DNA from: Mucilaginibacter sp. | GTDB lineage: Bacteria > Bacteroidota > Bacteroidia > Sphingobacteriales > Sphingobacteriaceae | Direction of reading: 5' to 3' | Assembly: GCA_025352225.1 (NCBI GenBank) | Contig: JANXTT010000065.1 | Coordinates: forward strand, 44,801 to 108,800 | Length of the DNA stretch: 64,000 nucleotides | Part shown: one piece after another, positions 34,984-44,719 of the stretch | Layout of the letters: every line of letters begins with the position of its first letter | Numbering within the stretch: the first letter of the stretch is position 1 | Made by a program: the position numbers and the translations under genes | Notes under the pieces: model-generated | The model's database searches: none | Told to the model about the DNA's origin: nothing | What the model saw: only the letters and a program-made list of their open reading frames with translations

Positions 34984-35544
34984 ATGAATATATCCCAAAG
35001 CAAAACAACCAAAAGAAACAGACCGCCCGAAAAATCTGTCCGCTTTCCCGTGGCCATACATGCAAAGCTGTTGAAGATAGCTGAAAAACTTGGCCGGAGT
35101 CAGGCAGAGGTCTTTGTGCAGATGGTAGAATATTTCCATCGTACTGCAAAAGACCCGGCGGACATCGGAGACGAGCTATTGAAAAAAACGTTCATTAAAA
35201 ATCATGATACCTATATCCGGTTTATCCGGGCGCAGGAGGAAAAAATACTGATCCCGGTCAAAACTGAAGTTGACCGCATGGTAGCTTCGCAGATCAAGAT
35301 CATTGATAGTTTTAATAACCATGTATTAAAGGCCAATAGGGATATATTATCAGGTCAGGCGCAGAATTCGGCTGAAACTGAAAGCTTGCTTAAAATCCTG
35401 ATGGAAAAACTTGATACCAAAGAAAGCCTCAAACTCAAATTCCTGTATATCCTGAATTATTACAGCAAATCCAGTTTGAATGTTTCTTCAAAGGATAAAG
35501 AAGCTTTATTACAAGAAGCACGACAACAAATTAATAAACTTTAA
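34984..35544 (+). CDS. BfmA/BtgA-type mobilisation accessory protein
   Basis: 186 residues. The N-terminal KSVRFPVAIHAKLLKIAEKLGRSQAEVF is a ribbon-helix-helix-like DNA-binding region, followed by a helical body (DELLKKTFIKNHDTYIRFIRAQEEKILIPV) typical of BfmA/BtgA proteins, which bind oriT and help the relaxase. The candidate oriT lies directly upstream and the relaxase gene 34 bases downstream. Confidence 0.85.
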   Translation: MNISQSKTTKRNRPPEKSVRFPVAIHAKLLKIAEKLGRSQAEVFVQMVEYFHRTAKDPADIGDELLKKTFIKNHDTYIRFIRAQEEKILIPVKTEVDRMVASQIKIIDSFNNHVLKANRDILSGQAQNSAETESLLKILMEKLDTKESLKLKFLYILNYYSKSSLNVSSKDKEALLQEARQQINKL

Positions 35545-35552
35545 AATTATTC

Positions 35553-35578
35553 CCCCACCGTGGGGCTAAGGGAGGCTT
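35553..35578. repeat. Palindrome plus SD-like tail at the relaxase start (repeat family A, copy 1)
   Basis: CCCCA-CCG-TGGGG hairpin (35553-35565), then CTAAGGGAGGCTT abutting the ATG at 35579. The purine tail serves as the ribosome-binding site. Confidence 0.65.
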
Positions 35579-36544
35579 ATGTATATCAACATCACCTATA
35601 GTGAAATCGCGGAAAACAAAGGTAGCAGCGGCGGCCTGGTGCATTACTTAGATAAGGAAATCCGAATGCAACCCGAAAAGCAGCCGGAACATTGGTTTAA
35701 CCAGCAGCGCAATAATATACCATCCCAAGAAACCAGGCAGGCCATAGACTACAACATCGCTAAACTAAGTAAACCCGATGCCAAATTCTTTTTAATCAAT
35801 ATCAGCCCAAGTCAAAAGGAGATCACGTTTCTGAAAGAAAAATACGGTGAGATTGGCGCAAAGGAACAGCTGAAAGTATATACGGCAAAGGTCATGGATG
35901 AATACGCCCGAAACTTTAAACGCGTGGGTATAGAAAGCAATCAGGACTTACTTTGGTTCGGTAAACTGGAAAATCACCGCTATTACAGCTACAAGGATCC
36001 GGAAGTGAAACAGGGTATCCGAAAGCGAGGAGAACGTAAAGAGGGCGAACAGATGCACATACAAGTTATCGTTAGCCGGAAGGATGCCCGCAACAAGATC
36101 AAAATCAGCCCAATGAATAAATCGCGTGGCAAAAATACGGAACATTCCAAAAAGATGGGGCAGTTTGACCGTTCAGCCTTTAAGGAATCCGGGGAAAGGT
36201 TATTTGATGAAGCTTTCGATTTTGAGCGGGGTTTAACGGAAACCTTCCGCTATGCCAATACGCAAAAGAAAGGTACCCTGGAGCAAAGAATGGCAATCTA
36301 TGCCGAAAAAAGAAGCCTGGAGACATCCTTGAAATTAAGCCCACGAGAAAAGCAGCAACAAACCATCAAAAAGTCAGCATTAGTACAAACACTATCTAAA
36401 ACTCACTTAAAAGCACCTGAACCGACACAATTCCTAAAACTGGCATTAGCAAAACACAGGCCCGATGATGCGCCACATATTCCACAGAAGAAGAAAAAGA
36501 AGAAAACCAAAGACCAGGAACAAGATCAGGAACTGACTTTATAA
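35579..36544 (+). CDS. Relaxase/mobilisation protein (DUF5712/BtgB type)
   Basis: 321 residues. It begins MYINITYSEIAENKGSSGGLVHYLDKE. A central block (YARNFKRVGIESNQDLLWFGKLENHRYY ... GEQMHIQVIVSRKD) carries the H-x-H-like pair (about residue 160) and the upstream Tyr and His positions of this relaxase group. The tail is Lys/Gln rich. It nicks oriT and leads the strand into the recipient. Preceded by BfmA and followed by the coupling protein. Confidence 0.78.
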   Translation: MYINITYSEIAENKGSSGGLVHYLDKEIRMQPEKQPEHWFNQQRNNIPSQETRQAIDYNIAKLSKPDAKFFLINISPSQKEITFLKEKYGEIGAKEQLKVYTAKVMDEYARNFKRVGIESNQDLLWFGKLENHRYYSYKDPEVKQGIRKRGERKEGEQMHIQVIVSRKDARNKIKISPMNKSRGKNTEHSKKMGQFDRSAFKESGERLFDEAFDFERGLTETFRYANTQKKGTLEQRMAIYAEKRSLETSLKLSPREKQQQTIKKSALVQTLSKTHLKAPEPTQFLKLALAKHRPDDAPHIPQKKKKKKTKDQEQDQELTL

Positions 36545-36575
36545 TCAATTATTTAATCACTATTAAACAAAAGTC

Positions 36576-36609
36576 TTCCCCCTTTTGGGGGAACGGAAAG
36601 GGGGCAACT
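36576..36609. repeat. Palindrome plus purine tail at the coupling-protein start (family A, copy 2)
   Basis: TTCCCCC-TTTT-GGGGGAA hairpin (36576-36593), then CGGAAAGGGGGCAACT abutting ATG 36610. Confidence 0.6.
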
Positions 36610-38739
36610 ATGCAAACAGGAGAAGACATACAGGGACTACGCAAGATCATCGACTTTACCCGATTGATCAGCATTTTTATATTAAGCATTCATTTTTACA
36701 TCTGCTGTTACCAGGCATTTAGTCATTGGCATTGGACGGCAGCGATAACAGACCGCATTATTGGCAATATTGCCAGGACAGGGTTATTCAATAATATGCT
36801 CAAACCTAAACTGGCGGCACTGCTCTTTTTAATTATCTCATTAATTGGCGTTAAAGGCAAAAAGGACGAAAAAATAAATTATCGAAGTATTACAACCTAC
36901 CTGGTTACCGGTATATTATTATATTTTATCAGTGTACTATGTTTTTACCTGCATACATCGGCTACGATGATTGCTATCGGCTATATGGCACTAACAGGAA
37001 TAGGTTATTTGCTGATCCTGACAGGCGGCACCTATTTATCACGCTTACTCAAAGAAAAACTGGATAAGGATATTTTTAATACTGAGAATGAAACCTTCCC
37101 ACAGGAGGAAAGGTTGCTGGAAAACGAGTATTCCGTAAACCTGCCAGCAAAGTACAGGCTCAAAGGTAAGATCAGGAATAGCTGGATCAATTTTATCAAT
37201 CCCTTTCGGGGGATTCTGGTGGCTGGCACACCCGGAGCAGGAAAAAGTTATTTTGTCATCCGCCACATCATCGACCAACATATTAAAAAAGGTTTCCCCA
37301 TGTTCCTGTATGATTTTAAATATGATGATTTAAGCAAGATCGCCTATAATAAGCTCTTAAATTATAAAGGCAGCTATCCTGTCAAACCAGCCTTTTACGT
37401 CATTAATTTTGACGACCTCAACCATACCCACCGCTGTAATCCCTTAGACCCGCAGAGCATGGATGATATTACCGATGCTACAGAAGCCAGCCGTACCATT
37501 ATGTTAGGATTGAACCGCGAATGGATCAAGAAACAGGGCGACTTCTTCGTGGAATCACCAATCAATTTTTTAACCGCTATTATCTGGTATTTAAGAAAAC
37601 ACCAGAACGGCAAATATTGTACCCTGCCCCATGTGATTGAACTGATGCAAATTGATTATGACAGGCTGTTCGCCGTTTTATTGGAAGAACCAGAGATCAG
37701 AGTATTAATCAATCCATTTATTTCCGCCTATAATAACAATGCCAAAGCCCAGCTTGAGGGACAAATCGCATCCGCCAAAATTGGCCTGGCCCGTTTATCT
37801 TCACCGCAGCTTTATTACGTGCTCTCCGGCAATGACTTTACGCTGGACGTTAATAACCCAAAAGAGCCCAAGATTGTCTGCATGGGGAATAATCCGCAAA
37901 AATTACAAATCTATGGGGCGGTGCTATCCTTATATATATCCAGAATGATTAAACTCGTCAACCGCAAGGGCCAATTAAAAAGCAGTTTGATCTTCGATGA
38001 ATTTCCAACGATCTTTTTCAATAACATCGACAGCCTGATCGCTACAGCCAGGAGCAATAAAGTGGCGACCACCTTAGCCGTGCAGGATTTCAGCCAGTTG
38101 AAAAAAGATTATGGCGCGGAACAGGCCGACGTGATTACGGGTATTATCGGCAATATCATCAGCGGGCAGCTAACAGGTGATACGGCTAAAACATTATCAG
38201 ATAATTTCGGCAAGATCGTGCAAGATAAGAATAGCATGACCATTAACAGCAGTGATACGTCCATCACCAAAGCCACCCAATTGGATTACGCCATCCCGGC
38301 TTCTAAAATAGCGGCTATGTCATCAGGTGAGTTTGTAGGTATTGTGGCCGATAATCCTGACTGTAAGATACAGCTCAAAGTATTTCACAGCGAAATACAG
38401 AATGACCATGCGGCCATTGGACACGAAGAAGCAAATTATCAACCCATCCCAGTGATTGAATATGTTACCCCGGAAGATGTAGAAGAGAATTATAAAAAGA
38501 TCAAAGAAGAGATCAGGCAGCTCATTAAGGATGAAATGGAGAAGTTAACGGCCAGGCAACCGATAGAAGAAAAGCCAGCGGAAACCGGAGACAAAGAGGA
38601 AGAGAAGCCCGCTAAAACTGAGGAAAAAGAGGAGGAAAAGCCAGTGGAAACCGAAGAAAAGCAAGAGAAGACGGTAGAAAACCGGGAAGGACAACAAGAT
38701 CAATCCGACACAAATGATGAACAAAGTATTTCTTACTGA
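36610..38739 (+). CDS. Type IV coupling protein (VirD4/TraG-TraD class, MobC-type)
   Basis: 709 residues. About four N-terminal membrane segments (residues 15-145) precede the ATPase core with Walker A VAGTPGAGKSYFVI (about 205) and Walker B-like SLIFDEFPTIFF (about 460), plus ARSNKVATTLAVQDFSQL. The protein brings the relaxase-DNA complex to the transfer channel at the inner membrane. The C-terminal 80 residues are acidic EKPAETEEKEEE-type repeats. Last gene of the mobilisation operon. Confidence 0.9.
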   Translation: MQTGEDIQGLRKIIDFTRLISIFILSIHFYICCYQAFSHWHWTAAITDRIIGNIARTGLFNNMLKPKLAALLFLIISLIGVKGKKDEKINYRSITTYLVTGILLYFISVLCFYLHTSATMIAIGYMALTGIGYLLILTGGTYLSRLLKEKLDKDIFNTENETFPQEERLLENEYSVNLPAKYRLKGKIRNSWINFINPFRGILVAGTPGAGKSYFVIRHIIDQHIKKGFPMFLYDFKYDDLSKIAYNKLLNYKGSYPVKPAFYVINFDDLNHTHRCNPLDPQSMDDITDATEASRTIMLGLNREWIKKQGDFFVESPINFLTAIIWYLRKHQNGKYCTLPHVIELMQIDYDRLFAVLLEEPEIRVLINPFISAYNNNAKAQLEGQIASAKIGLARLSSPQLYYVLSGNDFTLDVNNPKEPKIVCMGNNPQKLQIYGAVLSLYISRMIKLVNRKGQLKSSLIFDEFPTIFFNNIDSLIATARSNKVATTLAVQDFSQLKKDYGAEQADVITGIIGNIISGQLTGDTAKTLSDNFGKIVQDKNSMTINSSDTSITKATQLDYAIPASKIAAMSSGEFVGIVADNPDCKIQLKVFHSEIQNDHAAIGHEEANYQPIPVIEYVTPEDVEENYKKIKEEIRQLIKDEMEKLTARQPIEEKPAETGDKEEEKPAKTEEKEEEKPVETEEKQEKTVENREGQQDQSDTNDEQSISY

Positions 38740-38863
38740 TACCTATTACAGTACGGGTAATTGCCGAATGATGGTGATGCGGTACTTGTGTTTGGTGAAT
38801 TTTTCCAAGGCGAATCAGAAGTTGATTTAAAAAAGAAAATGATATTTATCATTGAATTTATCA

Positions 38864-39439
38864 TCAGGATTGTTTAGCGCGGATACGGCACAAGGCCTCA
38901 TGGCTCACATTCAGGTAAGAAGCGATATTGACTAAAGAGGCTTTCTGAAGGATCTGTGGATGGAGTTGCAGCATCAGTTGGTACCGTTCACCGGCGGTAC
39001 CCGAGCGAAGCAAAATTGCCCGTTGCTCACTTGCGATATAATACTTTTCGGTTAATATCCTGCCGATATAATTCAACTCCGGAAAATCAGCGTAAATACC
39101 CTGTAAAACCGTCCAGCTTATGGACTGGATTAAGCTATCTTCCAGTAATTCAATATTTTCCTGCGCAGGTTGCTGGGTATAAAAACTATAGATGGAAATC
39201 ATAATATCCCCCTTCCCCATAAACCAGGAGGTACATTCCTTACCACCGCGGGTATGATAATAAGCCCGTGCAAACCCTGATTTTATAAAATAAATCCAGC
39301 TAGAGGTCTGTCCGAAAGACAATAACAAGTTTTTTTTTGAAAATTCTTTCTCCGTAATGCATTCCAGAACACGGGACTGCAAATTAGCCGATAAAGGCTG
39401 GATCATGTTAAGTGTTTGTAACAGTAAGTCACCATCCAT
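38864..39439 (-). CDS. Crp/Fnr-family transcriptional regulator
   Basis: 191 residues from ATG with A at 39439; the longer frame to 39487 adds 16 hydrophobic residues not seen in the family. A cyclic-nucleotide-binding-like beta roll (FIKSGFARAYYHTRGGKECTSWFMGKGDIMIS) is followed by a dimer helix and a C-terminal HTH (NIASYLNVSHEALCRIRAK). Bacteroidota Crp-like proteins of this sort often lack cAMP contacts, so the ligand is unknown. It lies divergent from rteC, possibly controlling the tra genes. Confidence 0.88.
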   Translation of the reverse strand: MDGDLLLQTLNMIQPLSANLQSRVLECITEKEFSKKNLLLSFGQTSSWIYFIKSGFARAYYHTRGGKECTSWFMGKGDIMISIYSFYTQQPAQENIELLEDSLIQSISWTVLQGIYADFPELNYIGRILTEKYYIASEQRAILLRSGTAGERYQLMLQLHPQILQKASLVNIASYLNVSHEALCRIRAKQS

Positions 39440-39585
39440 AAATAAAAATAATTGATAAGTAAACAAATTGATATTTATCAACACCATACTTTTCCATAAA
39501 CAGGAAGTTTGTACAGGCGATTAATTGCTTAGTGGTTAAAACGCAAAACTTTAGATAAAATTTCAATACCGTCTATTTTGAGCTT

Positions 39586-39696
39586 ATGAGAGATGATTAC
39601 CTATCGACCGCTTTGTTAGTACTGTTACCCGATAATAACAGGCAAAGCGGGAGTTACCAATCATCTACTTACCATTATGATCCACGAACTCAGTAG
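39586..39696 (+). CDS. Possible leader peptide ahead of rteC, 36 aa
   Basis: A 36-codon frame (MRDDYLSTALLVLLPDNNRQ...) starts 91 bases before rteC and ends 20 bases inside it, so its translation would run through the rteC ribosome site. CTnDOT-type elements use leader peptides for transfer control. No family evidence, could be chance. Confidence 0.25.
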   Translation: MRDDYLSTALLVLLPDNNRQSGSYQSSTYHYDPRTQ

Positions 39697-40549
39697 CCAG
39701 CTATTAAAACGGCTGGAACAGGATTTGGAGCAAACCTCTTTCCAGGTAAAAGAACCGCTGCAAAAACTCATCACCGCTTTGAAAGCCATCCGGCAGGCAC
39801 TTAATAAACTTAGAGGTTTTCTAAAAGAGCATCCCTTTAAGGCCAAAGACGAACAAATCAGTTTCTTCAAGTACACCAAGCCCGCATTTTACCAGTGGCA
39901 GATCTATTACACGGAGCTGTACACCATTGAAACCAATTTACCTTTCAGCGATTCGGAAAAACAAGTAGCCTATTTGGAGCAGGAACTATGCTATATCGAA
40001 CGTTTTTTCCTGCAGTACGCTTTTCTATACCAATATTACAAACTGGGCGCCGATGAATTGGACAGCCTGTATTTCGTACTTGGCGTGGAATTGCAGAGCC
40101 TATTATTACCAAACGTGCCTGACCTTGACCCGGAATTTTCCACGAGTTGCGATTACCTGTTTTCCAAGATCAAGGCTTTTGAAAGCTTAAAAGGATGGGT
40201 TACCGAGCGATTGCTTTTCCTGAAGAAGAACCCGCTGATACCTTATCAGCCGGGAAGCGATCCCGGAGAAATGACCTGGACAGGTGATACGATCAACCTG
40301 GCGGAAGTCGGTATCGGCTTTTTCAATACCGGGCAGGTCAACAACGGTACAGCCAGCCTTTCTGAGATTTTCCGCTGGTTAGAAGAAAAGTTTCAGGTCA
40401 GCATCGGTATTCCATCCAAACGTATTGCCGAACTCCGGCGCAGGAAACGGCTCAGCCCTACCAAATACCTCGATGAAATGAAGGAAAGTATTATCCATAA
40501 GCTGGATAAGGAAGACGAGTATGACCCGGACAAGGGAAAAAGCAGGTAA
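39677..40549 (+). CDS. rteC: RteC-family regulator of ICE excision/transfer
   Basis: 290 residues. The N-terminal helical region (LLKRLEQDLEQTSFQVKEPLQKL) and ISFFKYTKPAFYQWQIYYTELYTIE are the RteC signature. The C-terminal part (TWTGDTINLAEVGIGFFNTGQVNNGTASLSEIFRWLEEKF ... IPSKRIAELRRRKRLSP) is the DNA-binding half. In CTnDOT, RteC activates the excision operon after tetracycline induction of RteA/RteB. RteA/RteB are not in this window, so its trigger here is unknown. It precedes the tra operon. Confidence 0.92.
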   Translation: MIHELSSQLLKRLEQDLEQTSFQVKEPLQKLITALKAIRQALNKLRGFLKEHPFKAKDEQISFFKYTKPAFYQWQIYYTELYTIETNLPFSDSEKQVAYLEQELCYIERFFLQYAFLYQYYKLGADELDSLYFVLGVELQSLLLPNVPDLDPEFSTSCDYLFSKIKAFESLKGWVTERLLFLKKNPLIPYQPGSDPGEMTWTGDTINLAEVGIGFFNTGQVNNGTASLSEIFRWLEEKFQVSIGIPSKRIAELRRRKRLSPTKYLDEMKESIIHKLDKEDEYDPDKGKSR

Positions 40550-40707
40550 GCCAGTATATGAACAATTGATATAATATACAGTATTTCAGATACTTAATAT
40601 TTATTATTGAGGTATCCCTAAATGACCCAGCAAAGATTTCGCCAACGTCTAAAATTTGCTTCCATAAATCCCGGTGCAATGGGGCACCGGGATAAAAGCA
40701 AAATATT

Positions 40708-41271
40708 ATGTTACAATTATTCACCTGGCAGCAGTTTCTAATCGCCGCGCTGATTCTCACCCTGATATGGTATGCAGGTGTTATCCTGCTCATTTACCGG
40801 AAGGAGTTGAACGACTTATTAAGCGGTATCGGCAAACGCACATCCGCTGAACAACCCGAACCCTTGCGCCACGCATGGGATGAAGACTTTGAAAACGAAA
40901 CTCCAATAGCGGACGAAAACCTGATGGGCAAACCCGTGCTGCCCGAAGGGGTCAGCAGGGTCAGCATGAGCATGTTTGGTTTTGCACCAAAAACTGCAAA
41001 GCCTGAAGAGCAAAAGGAAACTCATGAAGATGACGACAAGAATACCCAATTAGGATTAGTACCTGATGTGCTGGAAGAACTGAAAAGAATCATTGAGATT
41101 ATGGCCAAACGGGATGGCAACAAATCCGATTTCTTTTCCCTGCTGAAGTCTGTCAAAGAGAAATATCTCAGGATTGCTTCCAGTCCGAATATCGGCAGCA
41201 TTAATGCCTATATCAGGGAGCATGTGCCTTTCCACCTGACTGGCGAGGAACTGGAAAATCTTTGGGATTAA
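40708..41271 (+). CDS. Conserved tra-operon membrane-anchored protein, 187 aa
   Basis: One N-terminal membrane helix (FLIAALILTLIWYAGVILLIY) is followed by an acidic, disordered cytoplasmic stretch and a helical end (NIGSINAYIREHVPFHLTGEELENLWD). It occupies the place of the TraA-TraD group ahead of traE. I have no function for it. About 110 bases separate it from traE. Confidence 0.65.
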   Translation: MLQLFTWQQFLIAALILTLIWYAGVILLIYRKELNDLLSGIGKRTSAEQPEPLRHAWDEDFENETPIADENLMGKPVLPEGVSRVSMSMFGFAPKTAKPEEQKETHEDDDKNTQLGLVPDVLEELKRIIEIMAKRDGNKSDFFSLLKSVKEKYLRIASSPNIGSINAYIREHVPFHLTGEELENLWD

Positions 41272-41384
41272 AGCATATCCTTATCCAATCGGTGTAACTA
41301 AGCGTAGCGGTCTCATGAACACCTTTAAAATAAACACTACGTGAATAATCAATCTTTCAAATCAGTGCAATCACAAAAATAATC

Positions 41385-41732
41385 ATGAAAAATCATATTT
41401 CCTATAGCCCCAAAAAACAAGCCTTATTAAAAACGCTGGTATTCACATCCGTCTTAATTACTTGTAATATCCTGTCCAGTCTTTTCTGTTATGCCCAGGA
41501 TGGTAATTCCGGGATTCAAGAAGCGACTAACAAGGTCAAAGGTTATTTTGATTCGGGTTGCAGCCTGATGTATGCCATCGGCGCGGTCGTCGGCATCATC
41601 GGTGCCATTAAAGTATTCAACAAGTGGAACGCTGGCGAGCCGGATACCAATAAGGTCGCTGCCGCCTGGTTTGGTAGCTGTATCTTCTTAGTGGTCGTGT
41701 CTACCGTACTCAAATCATTTTTTGGGCTTTAA
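41385..41732 (+). CDS. traE: Conjugative transposon protein TraE (DUF4134)
   Basis: 115 residues. A signal-like helix ends at FCYAQDG, then two membrane helices (LMYAIGAVVGIIGAIKVFNKW, WFGSCIFLVVVSTVLKSFF). Length and layout match DUF4134, a VirB2/VirB3-like small inner-membrane component of the type IV system. Flanked by copies of the AATCxGTGTAATCA repeat and followed by traF. Confidence 0.9.
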   Translation: MKNHISYSPKKQALLKTLVFTSVLITCNILSSLFCYAQDGNSGIQEATNKVKGYFDSGCSLMYAIGAVVGIIGAIKVFNKWNAGEPDTNKVAAAWFGSCIFLVVVSTVLKSFFGL

Positions 41733-41816
41733 AAATCAGTGTCATCTATTTTCAAATCAATGTAACGGCGAAGCCCTCATTAATACCATTAAAAACAAAT
41801 TAACACATTAATAATC

Positions 41817-42140
41817 ATGTCCTCAATATATCATATCAACAAAGGCATTAACAGGCCATTGGAATTTAAAGGGTTGCGGGCACAATACATCGCCTACCTG
41901 GCGGTAGGACTTGTTTTACTGCTCATCGCTTTCGCGGTTTTATACATCTGCGGTTTAAGCCCGTACATTATCCTTCCGCTGACTGGCGGCATGGGCGGCG
42001 GTTTATTTTACACCGTGTACAGATTGAACCACCGCTTTGGTGAACATGGCCTGATGAAATACTTCGCTAAAGAGCAACTCCCTAAATACCTCTGGTTTAA
42101 TTCACGCAATTTATTCACCCAATTAAAAGTAAAGAAATGA
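41817..42140 (+). CDS. traF: Conjugative transposon protein TraF (DUF4133)
   Basis: 107 residues: YHINKGINRPLEFKGLRAQYI is the family start, then two membrane helices (YLAVGLVLLLIAFAVLYI and the glycine-rich second one). VirB3-like. It overlaps the traG start by 4 bases (ATGA, 42137-42140), implying coupling. Confidence 0.91.
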   Translation: MSSIYHINKGINRPLEFKGLRAQYIAYLAVGLVLLLIAFAVLYICGLSPYIILPLTGGMGGGLFYTVYRLNHRFGEHGLMKYFAKEQLPKYLWFNSRNLFTQLKVKK

Positions 42141-44641
42141 ATGCCAATCGTAATAACTTTTCGTCAACCGGCGGAGGAATAAGAGCGTCTGCTATATGGC
42201 CCTTAAGCAAAGTTGAAAATGGCGCGATACTTTCCGCGCATGGCGACATTACCATCGCCTACGAAGTTGGGTTGCCGGAAATCTTCTCCTTAGCCGACCG
42301 GGATTATGAAGCCTATCACCAGGCATGGGTAAAAGCGATCAAAGTATTGCCGATGTTCAGCATCTTTCATAAACAAGACTGCTTTACCGAAGCAGCTTAC
42401 CGGGCCGATTTTGAAAAATCCAAAAGCTTTTTATCCCGCAGCAGCGAGAAATTCTTTAATGAACGGCCCTATCTGGCGCACCGCTGTTATATATTCCTAA
42501 CTAAGAAACCAAAGGACAGGAAATTATCAAGTTCGGTATATAGCAATATCCTGCGAAAATCCATTGTCCCTCAGCAAACGGTCAACTCGTCATTATATAA
42601 GGAATTTTTGGATTGTGCGGGCCAGTTTGAACGCATCCTGACCGATAGTGGTTTTGTGACTTTGCGCAAGCTGAATGATGATGAGCTGGCCGGAACAGCA
42701 AACAAGCCGGGTATCATCGAGCAATATACTTTTTTGCTGCCCCCAGGTCAGCAGCCCATTATCCGTGATATTCATTTGAAAGATGAGATCAGGGTTGGCG
42801 ATAAGCATTGCGAGTTATATACCTTGTCGGATGCGGAAGACCTGCCCGCCCTATGCGGTAGCCGGATCAATTATGACAAGTACAGCACCGATAAAACAAA
42901 GTTCAGTATTGGTTTTGCAAGCCCGCTGGGGCAGTTATTAAACTGTAATCATGCCTATAACCAGTATATTTTCATTGAAGACGCGCAAAAAACGATCAAA
43001 CGATTAGAGGCAAAAAAGCTGCGCCTGCAATCTTTGTCCGCTTATTCCCGGGAGAACGCCATTGGCCGGGATGCCTGCAACGACTTTTTAAATGAAGCCA
43101 TCGGCGAACAACGCTTACCCGTCAAGGCCCATTTTAATATCCTGGCCTGGTCGGACGATGAAACGAAGATAAAAGACCTGAAAAACTTAGTCGGTTCAGC
43201 AATGGCGCAGATGAACACGATCGCCAAACAGGAAACAGATGGCGCACCGCAGGTATGGTGGGCGGGCCTGCCCGGAAACGAGGCGGACTTTCCGATGAAT
43301 GACACCTTCGATACTTTCGTGGAACAGGCAACCTGCTTTTTTAACCTGGAAAGCAATTACCGGGACAGCATCAGCCCTTTTGGCATCCGTTTAGGCGACC
43401 GACTTTCCGGCAGACCGGTACATCTGGACATTTCTGATGAACCCATTAAACAGGGCTTTACGACTAATCGTAACAAGTTCATTTTAGGGCCAAGCGGCAG
43501 CGGAAAATCTTTCTTTACCAACCACATGGTACGTTCCTATTATGAGCAGGGAACTCATATCGTTTTGGTGGATGTAGGACACAGCTATAAAGGACTTTGC
43601 GACTTGGTAAATGGGTACTACTTCACCTATTCGGAAAGCGACCCCATTAAATTTAATCCCTTCTATTTATCCGATGGTGATATACTGGATACCGAAAAAA
43701 AGGAAAGCATCAAAACGCTGCTACTTGCCCTCTGGAAAAAAGACGATGAAACGTTCCGCAGGTCGGAGTATGTGGCTTTGTCCAATGCCCTGACGGGTTA
43801 CTTTCAGCACCTGGACAAGTATCCCGACATCTTTCCCTGCTTCAATACTTTCTATGAATACCTGATGGAAGAATATTTACAGGTACTGGAAGATGATAAG
43901 GTCAAAGAGAAAGATTTTGATGTGTCTAATTTCCTGTATGTATTAAACCCTTATTACCGGGGCGGTGAATTTGACTACCTGCTGAACGCTACCGAGAACC
44001 TCGACCTGCTTAATGAAAGGTTTATTGTTTTTGAAATTGATGCCGTGAAAGATCATCCGATTCTTTTTCCGGTGGTGACACTCATAATTATGGAGTTGTT
44101 TATCAGTAAGATGCGAAAGCTGAAAGGCATCCGAAAGATGATTTTGATTGAGGAATGCTGGAAAGCCATCGCCAAAGAAGGCATGGCGGAGTATCTCAAG
44201 TATTTATTCAAAACCGTGCGTAAATTCTTTGGCGAGGCCATCGTAGTAACGCAGGAAGTGGAAGATATTATCAGTTCGCCCATTGTCAAGCAGGCCATTA
44301 TCAATAACAGCGACTGCAAGATATTACTCGACCAAAGCAAGTATCAGAACAAGTTCGACCAAATACAGGAGCTGTTAGGATTGACCGAAAAGGAAAAAGC
44401 GCAGATCCTTTCCATGAACAAGGCCAATGACCCGAAACGCAAATACAAGGAAGTCTTTATATCGCTGGGCGGTCAATACAGCAAAGTTTACCGCACAGAA
44501 GTATCGATGACAGAATATTACGCCTACACCACCGAGGAAAGCGAAAAGGTCAAAGTACAGGAATACGCTCACAGGTATGGTAGTCTCCAAAAAGGCATCG
44601 CGGTATTGGTAGAAGAAATCAGGAATAACAATAACCATTAA
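42137..44641 (+). CDS. traG: TraG, VirB4-type conjugation ATPase
   Basis: 834 residues. Walker A is LGPSGSGKSFF (about residue 450), with HIVLVDVGHSYKGL next to it. The Walker B region RKMILIEECWKAIAKEGMAEYL and the following FGEAIVVTQEVEDI fit the Bacteroidota TraG family. It energises pilus and channel assembly at the inner membrane. The start is coupled to traF. This is the best-conserved gene of the operon. Confidence 0.95.
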   Translation: MNANRNNFSSTGGGIRASAIWPLSKVENGAILSAHGDITIAYEVGLPEIFSLADRDYEAYHQAWVKAIKVLPMFSIFHKQDCFTEAAYRADFEKSKSFLSRSSEKFFNERPYLAHRCYIFLTKKPKDRKLSSSVYSNILRKSIVPQQTVNSSLYKEFLDCAGQFERILTDSGFVTLRKLNDDELAGTANKPGIIEQYTFLLPPGQQPIIRDIHLKDEIRVGDKHCELYTLSDAEDLPALCGSRINYDKYSTDKTKFSIGFASPLGQLLNCNHAYNQYIFIEDAQKTIKRLEAKKLRLQSLSAYSRENAIGRDACNDFLNEAIGEQRLPVKAHFNILAWSDDETKIKDLKNLVGSAMAQMNTIAKQETDGAPQVWWAGLPGNEADFPMNDTFDTFVEQATCFFNLESNYRDSISPFGIRLGDRLSGRPVHLDISDEPIKQGFTTNRNKFILGPSGSGKSFFTNHMVRSYYEQGTHIVLVDVGHSYKGLCDLVNGYYFTYSESDPIKFNPFYLSDGDILDTEKKESIKTLLLALWKKDDETFRRSEYVALSNALTGYFQHLDKYPDIFPCFNTFYEYLMEEYLQVLEDDKVKEKDFDVSNFLYVLNPYYRGGEFDYLLNATENLDLLNERFIVFEIDAVKDHPILFPVVTLIIMELFISKMRKLKGIRKMILIEECWKAIAKEGMAEYLKYLFKTVRKFFGEAIVVTQEVEDIISSPIVKQAIINNSDCKILLDQSKYQNKFDQIQELLGLTEKEKAQILSMNKANDPKRKYKEVFISLGGQYSKVYRTEVSMTEYYAYTTEESEKVKVQEYAHRYGSLQKGIAVLVEEIRNNNNH

Positions 44642-44666
44642 CTCAATCGGTGTAATCACTTTTACT

Positions 44667-44699
44667 CCCTCTCCTTTTGGAGAGGGCTGGGGTGAAGCC
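44667..44699. repeat. Family A palindromic repeat between traG and lipoprotein gene (copy 3)
   Basis: Hairpin CCCTCTCC-TTTT-GGAGAGGG (44667-44686) and tail CTGGGGTGAAGCC. Here the following ATG (44720) is 20 bases away, so the repeat is a spacer only. Confidence 0.7.
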
Positions 44700-44719
44700 A
44701 TCGATGTAATCTTCAAATC

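Noticed and set aside
33760..40624. TATCCCTAAATG shared at 33760-33771 and 40613-40624
   Set aside because: Only 12 bases; both precede ICE genes, but chance cannot be excluded and no third copy was seen.
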